From Lactobacillaceae bacterium UBA5807 (GTDB taxonomy: Bacteria; Bacillota; Bacilli; Lactobacillales; Lactobacillaceae), in NCBI GenBank assembly GCA_002418005.1, contig DIDF01000074.1:1-49906 (forward strand): a stretch of 49,906 nt of DNA, read 5' to 3'. How positions within the stretch are numbered: the first letter of the stretch is position 1; every line of letters begins with the position of its first letter. The notes below the pieces were generated by a model that worked only from the letters and a program-made list of their open reading frames with translations, ran no database searches and had not been told where the DNA came from. A program made the translations under genes and the position numbers. Positions 44,072 through 49,906 of the stretch are shown here, in pieces.

Positions 44072-44786
44072 ATTGATTTTTGACTTTTGACAAGACTTGA
44101 ACAATTAAACGAACATATTGTTTTGCCCCTTGAGTTTGGACGTGAATATGGTCAGGAGCAAACCAGGAAGAATGATTCTTACTTAATGCCTGCCAATCGA
44201 CTACATGGACGTTTGAATGCTGTTGGGCGGTTTTCATAATTAAATTATTAGTAGTTTTTTGCCATGGTTGGGTTGGAACATGGGTTGTTACCCAGTAAAC
44301 CTGACGGCTGTTACCAACTTCTTTTAAAAAGTTGTCGATATCAGATTTTTCTGGCGGGCCATTTGTTCCCAAGTTAATTACGATATCATTAGCCAAATGA
44401 CCTTCGGCTTTTATCTGGGTTACTAACCCTGGAAGTTGATTAAATTGGCGGCCAACTTGACCATCGACATAGCTTTTAGGGAAGATGTCCTTAATCGTGG
44501 GCTCGATATCAAGCATTACTGAATCACCAATAGCGGTTATCTTGGTTTCATGAGCAGTTTTGGCTTCTAAAGGCGTTAAGTTATAAGTCTTTTGTGTTTT
44601 CTTCTCAGCTTTGGAAAGTTTGACTGGTTTTGGTTTAACCTTCGTAACTGTTTGTTGAGTTGTAGATTTATTGTGGTTGAAGGAATGAGAAATTCCGACT
44701 CCAGCGATAATTACAATTAGTAAAACGACAATCGCTGTTAGCCATTTTTTCCCTGAACCTGAATTTGAAGCAGAATGTTTGGGCAT
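44070..44786 (-). CDS. Membrane-anchored SGNH-like protein (OatA C-terminal type)
   Basis: The 238-residue product has one N-terminal membrane segment (about 14-33), a Lys/Thr linker and an external SGNH hydrolase-like domain. The motifs are AIGDSVML (S89, block I), VDGQVGRQF (block II), NLGTNGP (block III, N142) and PDHIHVQTQGAKQ (D212, H215, block V). This order is that of the SGNH domain fused to acyltransferase-3 in OatA-type peptidoglycan O-acetyltransferases, but here no AT3 membrane part is present. It may transfer or remove acyl groups on wall polymers. Start ATG 44786 with GGAG ahead. Confidence 0.8.
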   Translation of the reverse strand: MPKHSASNSGSGKKWLTAIVVLLIVIIAGVGISHSFNHNKSTTQQTVTKVKPKPVKLSKAEKKTQKTYNLTPLEAKTAHETKITAIGDSVMLDIEPTIKDIFPKSYVDGQVGRQFNQLPGLVTQIKAEGHLANDIVINLGTNGPPEKSDIDNFLKEVGNSRQVYWVTTHVPTQPWQKTTNNLIMKTAQQHSNVHVVDWQALSKNHSSWFAPDHIHVQTQGAKQYVRLIVQVLSKVKNQ

Positions 44787-44897
44787 GTTTTAGGGCTCCA
44801 TTTCCTTAAATAATCGATTAAAACGTTTATAAGTATATTAGGGATAATTTATTTTGTAAAGTCTACAGCAAGATTACTGGAGCGTTTTAAAGAAAAT

Positions 44898-44928
44898 AAA
44901 AAACTTAGCAAAAAATGCTAAGTTTTTT
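44898..44928. terminator. Terminator of the trp operon
   Basis: AAAAAACTTAGCA (44898-44910) and its exact complement (44916-44928) form a 13-bp stem with a 5-base loop, 20 bases after trpA. Confidence 0.85.
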
Positions 44929-44947
44929 ATCTAAGGATTAAAAAGAA

Positions 44948-45742
44948 TTAACGGACTTTAGCCTGATTGACTGAATCAACGGCTTCACGGATTTCCTTGG
45001 TAAACTTTTCGATTGCCGCAGGGGCATTTTGCTTTTCTTTTTTAACGATGTCTACGATTGCACTGCCAATAATGACCCCATCGGAGATTGATGCCATATG
45101 TTTGGCTTGTTCTGGAGTATGAATCCCAAAGCCAATTGCGGCAGGAACATCGGTATATTTTTTGATTTCTTTAACAAGATCGGCGATTCCATTGTAAAAG
45201 CTGTTTCGCTCGCCAGTAATCCCTTCGGAAGAAACAACATAGACAAATCCAGATGCTGCTTTGGCAATTTTTTCGATTCGATGACCTGAAGTTGGCGCAA
45301 CTAAAGGAATTATGTCAACGCCATACTTGTCAGCGATAGGAACAATCTCTCCTCTGCTTTCGTAAGGTAAGTCAGGAATAACTAATCCTGAAATATTTAA
45401 TCTTTGACACTGTTTACAGAATGCTTCATAACCATGCTTAAAGACAATATTTAAATAGGTAAGAAATACAATTGGCACATCAGTTTGTTGACGGGCAGCT
45501 TCGACAATCTTAAAGACGGTTTCAGTATCAACACCGGCAGCGAATGCCCGAAGATCAGCGGCTTGAATAACTTTGCCATCGGCAACTGGATCTGAGAATG
45601 GTATTCCTAATTCAACAATATCGGCCCCACCGTTGGCAAGAGCCACAATATTGGCAACTGTTGTGTCAAAGTCAGGATCATCAGCAACAATAAAAGGGAT
45701 AAAAGCTTTTTTGTTTTTGAAAATATTAGATAGATTAGTCAT
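44948..45742 (-). CDS. trpA: Tryptophan synthase alpha subunit
   Basis: The 264-residue TIM-barrel protein splits indole-3-glycerol phosphate into indole and glyceraldehyde 3-phosphate. The catalytic residues are E44 and D55 in DIVELGIPFSDPVADG; IVFLTYLNIVFKHG, GLVIPDLPYESRG and PAAIGFGIHTPEQAK are family motifs. The start is ATG 45742, inside the end of trpB (8-base overlap) with AGGAG 8-9 bases upstream; an in-frame extension upstream is a read-through of trpB and is rejected. It is the last gene of trpDCFBA. Confidence 0.95.
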   Translation of the reverse strand: MTNLSNIFKNKKAFIPFIVADDPDFDTTVANIVALANGGADIVELGIPFSDPVADGKVIQAADLRAFAAGVDTETVFKIVEAARQQTDVPIVFLTYLNIVFKHGYEAFCKQCQRLNISGLVIPDLPYESRGEIVPIADKYGVDIIPLVAPTSGHRIEKIAKAASGFVYVVSSEGITGERNSFYNGIADLVKEIKKYTDVPAAIGFGIHTPEQAKHMASISDGVIIGSAIVDIVKKEKQNAPAAIEKFTKEIREAVDSVNQAKVR

Positions 45743-46952
45743 CGATTTGTACTCCTCTGTATTTAGCAATACTTGCGACATCTTTATCACCACGGCCTGA
45801 AAGTGTGCAGATGATGATTTGGTCTTTTCTCATCTTTGGGGCGATCTTTCTGACATATGCTACGGCATGACAGCTTTCAATTGCAGCAACGATTCCTTCT
45901 TCTTTAGCAATGTACTCAAAGGCATCGACCGCTTCGTCATCGGTAATCCCGACATATTGAGCTCGCTTCATTTCTGCCAAAGCAGCATGTTCTGGACCAA
46001 CACCTGGATAGTCAAGACCAGCGGAGATTGAATAAACTTTATCAATTTGACCATCGTTGTTTTGCAGGAATAATGATTTCATACCATGAAAAATTCCTTC
46101 AGAACCTCTTTCAATGGTAGCAGCAGTTTGATCAGTATCAACGCCTTTTCCGGCTGCTTCAACACCAACTAGTTGAACGGAAGGATCATCGATGAAATTA
46201 GCGAAACTTCCGATTGCATTACTACCACCGCCAACACAAGCAACGACCATGTCTGGGAGCTTATGTTCTTTTTCTTGAAGTTGTTCTTTTGCTTCTTTAC
46301 TTATTACGCTTTGGAAGTATTTGACGATTGCAGGGAAAGGATATGGACCAACTGCTGAACCCATAACATAGTAAGTATCTTCACTACGAGAAGCCCACTC
46401 TTGCAAAGTGGCATTTACGGCATCTTTTAAGACCATAGAACCGGTGGTTACTGGGTGAACTTTTGCCCCAAGTAATTCCATTCTGTAAACGTTAAGGCGC
46501 TGTCTTTCGGTATCTTTCTTACCCATGAAGATTTCGGATTCCATGCCCATTAAAGCAGCAATGGTAGCAGTGGCAACTCCATGTTGACCAGCACCAGTTT
46601 CAGCAATTAAACGCTTTTTACCTAATTTCTTAGCTAATAAAGCTTGGCCAATAACGTTGTTAATTTTATGGGCACCGGTATGATTTAAGTCTTCACGTTT
46701 AAGGTAAATCTTGGCACCACCAAGGTCTTTAGTCATATTTTTAGCGTAATACAAGAGGGATGGACGATTTGCATAATTTATTAAAAGATCGTGCAATTGA
46801 GCTTGAAACTTTTCATCAGTTTTACATTCTTTAAACGCTTTTTCGACCTTTTCAAGTTCGGTCATTAATGTTTCTGGAATGTATTGGCCACCAAACTCTT
46901 TGCCATAAATACCAACTTTTTTGCTTAACTTGTTTTCTTCAGCAGTTTTCAT
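45735..46952 (-). CDS. trpB: Tryptophan synthase beta subunit
   Basis: The 405-residue PLP enzyme joins indole and serine to tryptophan. The PLP lysine is K96 in HTGAHKINN; GGGSNAIGSF is the phosphate loop and AETGAGQHGVATA and GRGDKDVASIAKY are typical. It has the opening GIYGKEFGGQYIPETLM of TrpB1, not the TrpB2 type. Its ATG overlaps the trpF stop as ATGA, with AAAGGAG ahead, so translation is coupled. Confidence 0.96.
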   Translation of the reverse strand: MKTAEENKLSKKVGIYGKEFGGQYIPETLMTELEKVEKAFKECKTDEKFQAQLHDLLINYANRPSLLYYAKNMTKDLGGAKIYLKREDLNHTGAHKINNVIGQALLAKKLGKKRLIAETGAGQHGVATATIAALMGMESEIFMGKKDTERQRLNVYRMELLGAKVHPVTTGSMVLKDAVNATLQEWASRSEDTYYVMGSAVGPYPFPAIVKYFQSVISKEAKEQLQEKEHKLPDMVVACVGGGSNAIGSFANFIDDPSVQLVGVEAAGKGVDTDQTAATIERGSEGIFHGMKSLFLQNNDGQIDKVYSISAGLDYPGVGPEHAALAEMKRAQYVGITDDEAVDAFEYIAKEEGIVAAIESCHAVAYVRKIAPKMRKDQIIICTLSGRGDKDVASIAKYRGVQIDD

Positions 46953-47536
46953 AATTTAACTCCTTTTTTTACTGTATCAACAAATGAAATTATTTTGTGT
47001 TCATCTTTTTTTCCATCGGTTTCAACCCCAGATGAAACATCAACAATATCTGGTTTAACAATCCTGATAGCTTCTTCAACGTTTGAGGGATTTAAGCCAC
47101 CAGCAAGAATCAATGGGGTTCTTGAAGATGGAAACTCTCGCCAAGTAAGGGTTTGACCGCTTCCTTTACCACTATCTGTCATGAGATAATCGGCCCGCGA
47201 GGTTAAATCAATATTTTTTCGTTCAAAAACCTGAATTACTTTTAATCCAGCAACTTGAAGTAAGCCAATCATTGCCGGATTACTTTTGCCGTGCAGTTGA
47301 GCAATTTTAATCGCACCGGAATGGTAAACTTTCAGAATTTGATCCACTGTCTCGTTTACAAAGACGCCGACCGTTGGAATGCTAGGATTAATTATTCGCC
47401 TCAACTTGAGGGCCTGTTCAATATTAATTTGGTGGCGGCTTGGTGCGAATACGAAACCAGCAAAATCGGCACCAGCTTGGTTAACCGCCAGCGCATCCTC
47501 ATTTCGCATTAGACCACATATTTTAACTTGAACCAT
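46949..47536 (-). CDS. trpF: Phosphoribosylanthranilate isomerase
   Basis: The 195-residue TIM-barrel enzyme rearranges N-(5-phosphoribosyl)anthranilate. The opening VKICGLMRNEDAL has the catalytic cysteine; FAGFVFAPSRHQI, VGVFVNE, AQLHG and ILAGGLNPSNVEEAI, then DVSSGVETDGKKD (catalytic Asp/Ser region) follow. Start ATG 47536, one base after the trpC stop with the ribosome binding site AAGGAGGG within the last codons of trpC. Confidence 0.94.
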   Translation of the reverse strand: MVQVKICGLMRNEDALAVNQAGADFAGFVFAPSRHQINIEQALKLRRIINPSIPTVGVFVNETVDQILKVYHSGAIKIAQLHGKSNPAMIGLLQVAGLKVIQVFERKNIDLTSRADYLMTDSGKGSGQTLTWREFPSSRTPLILAGGLNPSNVEEAIRIVKPDIVDVSSGVETDGKKDEHKIISFVDTVKKGVKL

Positions 47537-47537
47537 T

Positions 47538-48317
47538 TTATCCCTCCTTGAATGAAGCAATTAGTTTTTCCTTTTCGTGGGATCTCATTAGTGTCTCACC
47601 AACTAATATTGCGTTAAAACCAGCATTTCTTAAAATATCAACATCGTCTTGTGTTTTGATTCCACTTTCTGAAATAACCGGAATGTTGGCAGGAACCAAC
47701 TTTTTTAACTTTAAGCTATTATCAAAATCCACTTTGAAGTTTCTCAAATCACGATTATTGATTCCGATGATTTTAGCACCTGACTGAACGCCCCTTATAA
47801 CTTCTTGGGCGGTATAAGCTTCAACTATTGCCTGCATTCCTAAAGCTTCTGCCAGCTGACGATATTCAACTAACTGTTCGTCAGTAAGAATTCCAACAAT
47901 TAAAAGAATTATTGAAGCTCCATTTGCCTTGGCCTCATAAACCATATAGGGATCAATGGTGAAATCCTTTCGAAGAACCGGAACGGAAACTTCTTGGCTC
48001 ACTTGTTTTAGATATTTTAGATGACCATTAAAGTAATCTGGCTCAGTTAGGACTGAAATTGCATCTGCCCCTGCCTCTTCGTATTCCTTAGCGATCTTAA
48101 GGTAGGGAAAGTCTTCAACAATTTCTCCTTTTGAAGGGGATGATTTCTTGATTTCCGAAATAATATGAAGACCTGACTCATTTAATAAGTTCAAGAAATC
48201 TTCTTTTGAGGACTTAGGCATCTGTTTTACCTGTAGTTGTAAATCCTTTAAAGATAATCTTTTTTGATGTTTTTTTAATCGAGCTGAGGTTGCCTCAACT
48301 AAGTCATCTAAAATCAT
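47538..48317 (-). CDS. trpC: Indole-3-glycerol phosphate synthase
   Basis: The 259-residue barrel enzyme closes the indole ring. IISEIKKSSPSKGEI, ADAISVLTEPDYFNGHLKYL, VLRKDFTIDPYMVYEAKANGA, IGINNRDLRNFKVD and VISESGIKTQDDVD are the standard active-site strands with the catalytic lysines and glutamates. Its ATG overlaps the trpD stop as ATGA. It is a separate gene from trpF. Confidence 0.96.
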   Translation of the reverse strand: MILDDLVEATSARLKKHQKRLSLKDLQLQVKQMPKSSKEDFLNLLNESGLHIISEIKKSSPSKGEIVEDFPYLKIAKEYEEAGADAISVLTEPDYFNGHLKYLKQVSQEVSVPVLRKDFTIDPYMVYEAKANGASIILLIVGILTDEQLVEYRQLAEALGMQAIVEAYTAQEVIRGVQSGAKIIGINNRDLRNFKVDFDNSLKLKKLVPANIPVISESGIKTQDDVDILRNAGFNAILVGETLMRSHEKEKLIASFKEG

Positions 48318-49333
48318 GCTACAACGTCCTTTGCATTAAACTTGATCAATTGGTTAAGTTCTTTAAGAGCTTTGCCATCATCAATAGTTTTTGCTGCTAA
48401 TTTGATGCCATCAGCAATTGACATTTCTGGATGAGCAAGATGCAAAGCAGCGCCGGCATTCATCAAAACAATGTCTCTCTTTGGACCTTTTTTACCATTC
48501 AAGATGTCTCGAGTAATAACAGCGTTGTCTTCAGGAGTTCCACCGACAAGGTCTTGTCTTTGAGCTCTCTTTAGTCCGAATTGTTCAGGAGTTAATACAT
48601 ATTTAGTTAATTTACCATTGTTTAATTCAACAACAGCAGTTTCACCAGCATTTGTGATTTCGTCCAAACCATCACGGCCATGGATTACCATCGCATTTTT
48701 AACCCCTAATTTTTGCAGAACTTTTGCTAGTGGTTCCACTAAGCTTTCATCATAAACTCCAAGTAACTGGCGAGTAGGATGGGCTGGATTTGCCAGTGGT
48801 CCTAAGATATTAAAGATTGTATGAATCCCTAATTCTTTTCTAACCGGGGCAACATATTTCATTGATTTGTGATATTCCTGGGCGAATAAGAAGCAAAGAT
48901 TATTCTTCTGCAGGCTTTCGAAACTCATTTCAGGAGTTTCGTTAATGTTTAAGCCTAAAGCCTCAAGGACATCAGCGGCACCGCTCTTTGATGAAGCTGC
49001 TCGATTTCCGTGTTTTGCAACTTTGGTTCCAGTTGCAGCAATTACAATTGCGCTGGTAGTTGAAATGTTGAATGAGTTTGATTTGTCACCACCAGTACCA
49101 ACAATTTCAAGAACGTCGCCGGCAGCAGGAAACTTCAAAGCGTGATTTCTCATTGAAGCAGCGGCTCCAGCAATTTCGTCAATTGTTTCTTTCTTTTCGC
49201 TTAAGGCAGTGAGTAAGGCGGCAGTTTCAACTTGGCTTGTCTTGCCGCTCATTATTTCATCAAGAACTTCTTGAGCTTCTTCAAATGTAAGGTCCTGTTT
49301 GTTAACAACTTTATTGATAGCTTCTTTAATCAT
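48314..49333 (-). CDS. trpD: Anthranilate phosphoribosyltransferase
   Basis: The 339-residue enzyme joins anthranilate to PRPP. DVLEIVGTGGDKSNSFNISTTSAIV is the PRPP loop, KHGNRAASSKSGAADVLEALG the anthranilate/PRPP site, and GRDGLDEIT a further conserved motif. Start ATG 49333 with GGAGG 8 bases upstream; the frame is open further upstream without a good start. It is the first structural gene of the operon: no trpE or trpG lies between the T-box and trpD, so the operon begins at anthranilate. Confidence 0.95.
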   Translation of the reverse strand: MIKEAINKVVNKQDLTFEEAQEVLDEIMSGKTSQVETAALLTALSEKKETIDEIAGAAASMRNHALKFPAAGDVLEIVGTGGDKSNSFNISTTSAIVIAATGTKVAKHGNRAASSKSGAADVLEALGLNINETPEMSFESLQKNNLCFLFAQEYHKSMKYVAPVRKELGIHTIFNILGPLANPAHPTRQLLGVYDESLVEPLAKVLQKLGVKNAMVIHGRDGLDEITNAGETAVVELNNGKLTKYVLTPEQFGLKRAQRQDLVGGTPEDNAVITRDILNGKKGPKRDIVLMNAGAALHLAHPEMSIADGIKLAAKTIDDGKALKELNQLIKFNAKDVVA

Positions 49334-49400
49334 AGTAAATTCCTCCAAATATTTTTGAATTATTTTATTTAACTTTTCTTCAATGTTTAAATTTGGTTTA

Positions 49401-49436
49401 CTAGATTTGCCATCGTTTGATCACGTTTGTTTTCAT
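49401..49436 (-). CDS. Possible 11-residue leader peptide with a Trp codon
   Basis: A short frame (MKTNVIKRWQI, then TAG) lies between the T-box terminator and trpD. It has a near-ideal ribosome binding site (GGAGG at 49445-49449, 8 bases upstream). It contains one TGG codon near its end. It may be a translated leader that senses tryptophan, or the relic of a deleted trpE start. No further evidence is available. Confidence 0.4.
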   Translation of the reverse strand: MKTNVIKRWQI

Positions 49437-49456
49437 AATTAAGACCTCCAGGGTAT

Positions 49457-49776
49457 AAAAAAATCCGTCCATAACAAACTCTGCATTTGTTAAGGACGGA
49501 TTCTTATTCCGCGGTGCCACCTTAATTTGGTTAAAAGCATAAACTTAAATTAATAACGCTATACTTTTGATCACCCTTAGCGAAGGACTAACATCCTTCC
49601 GACAACTGACGTATGTCTGTACGTTTTCCTATACTTGATTAATACTTTCAAGGAAACCCTCTGTGGTCCATTTGACCATCTGCGTTCAGCTGCACTCTCA
49701 GCTACGGCAACTCTCTTTACGTGCACAATGATTTTGATCTCCACATCAACGGTTTGTATGGACGAATTAAATTGTT
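49457..49776 (-). ncRNA. T-box riboswitch leader, tryptophan type
   Basis: On the minus strand there is a stem I region (AAAGAGAGTTGC ... AGCTGAGAGTGCAGCT), a candidate UGG specifier (49668-49670, in CAAATGGACC), an intermediate stem (GGAAGGATGTTAGTCCTTCGC, about 49577-49597), the canonical T-box AAGGTGGCACCGCGG (49509-49523) and a terminator (AAATCCGTCC / GGACGGATTTTTTT, 49457-49502). UGGC pairs with the GCCA end of tRNA-Trp, and trpD follows, so the specificity is consistent. Confidence 0.92.
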
Positions 49777-49782
49777 GCCACT

Positions 49783-49810
49783 ATATTAGAGTATACTAAG
49801 AAAAAAGCAA
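49783..49810 (-). promoter_or_regulatory. Promoter of the trp operon
   Basis: TTGCTT (49805-49810), a 16-base spacer and TAATAT (49783-49788) on the minus strand place the start at the beginning of the T-box leader. Nothing is seen in 49811-49906. Confidence 0.65.
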
Positions 49811-49906
49811 CACTTTTTAATAAAAAAATTTAAAAATTAGATTGAAGATGCTTAAATTTTGGAAAAACCAATTAGAGAATACATTAACTGAAACTTGAAA
49901 GCGTGA

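Noticed and set aside
49349..49400. Open frame joined to the start of trpD
   Set aside because: It has no convincing start codon or ribosome binding site; GGAGG supports 49333.
1..49906. CRISPR arrays, tRNA or rRNA genes, transposases and prophage genes
   Set aside because: I looked for regular repeats, cloverleaf tRNA with TTCRA motifs and mobile-element proteins and saw none.

Overview
The window is low-GC Gram-positive DNA that reads as a chromosome segment of a lactic acid bacterium, most likely a member of the Lactobacillaceae. The signs are an L-2-hydroxyisocaproate dehydrogenase, a GH65 maltose phosphorylase whose catalytic Glu falls at residue 487 (the number I recall for the Lactobacillus brevis enzyme), PepC and PepD peptidases, T-box leaders, cre sites, strong AGGAGG ribosome binding sites and many hairpin-plus-T terminators. 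I cannot name the species. I saw no tRNA, rRNA, CRISPR array, phage or transposase. About half the genes are transporters or amino-acid enzymes, and nothing looks like a recent island.

Layout. 1-6.2 kb: PLP aminotransferase, DUF1835-like protein, small secreted protein, macro-domain protein, a FAD-linked D-lactate/glycolate-type dehydrogenase broken by one extra base in an A5 run, a Cof-type HAD phosphatase and a 56-residue membrane protein. 6.2-8.9 kb: an ABC exporter operon (ATPase, permease, TetR) behind a perfect 11-bp inverted repeat that overlaps its promoter. 8.9-14.6 kb: three tandem AAT-family amino-acid permease genes behind an Lrp/AsnC regulator. The two distal copies are each interrupted at codons 56-57, by different lesions; the copy next to lrp is intact. 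14.7-19.3 kb: MFS transporter, a cloverleaf-like nested palindrome, and two secreted surface proteins. 19.4-22.4 kb: the proton-translocating transhydrogenase pntAA-pntAB-pntB.

22.6-26.8 kb: an unknown 132-residue protein, a MetE-C/YxjG-type methyltransferase under a methionine-type T-box, pepC and a lipoprotein. 26.9-33.2 kb: a LacI regulator, a DHA2 transporter, then an SLC45-type sugar transporter and maltose phosphorylase behind a 22-bp perfect palindromic operator. 33.3-40.9 kb: small unknown protein, NAD(P)-binding protein, hicD, a GshA-type glutamate-cysteine ligase, a ROK fructokinase flanked by two cre-type sites, a glutathione-reductase-like flavoprotein and an MHS-family transporter. 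41-44.8 kb: a CcpA-site-controlled sugar:H+ symporter, dipeptidase PepD and a membrane-anchored SGNH protein. 44.9-49.8 kb: trpDCFBA under a tryptophan-type T-box, without trpE or trpG. A possible 11-codon leader peptide containing one Trp codon lies between the T-box terminator and trpD.

How it fits together: peptide and amino-acid supply (PepC, PepD, permeases, Trp and Met genes) is tied to uncharged-tRNA sensing and an Lrp regulator. Maltose and hexose use is tied to LacI-family operators and cre sites. Redox balance is served by transhydrogenase, HicDH, the flavoprotein and gamma-glutamylcysteine synthesis. All positions and motifs come from reading the sequence; family names come from recognition of conserved motifs, with no database search.
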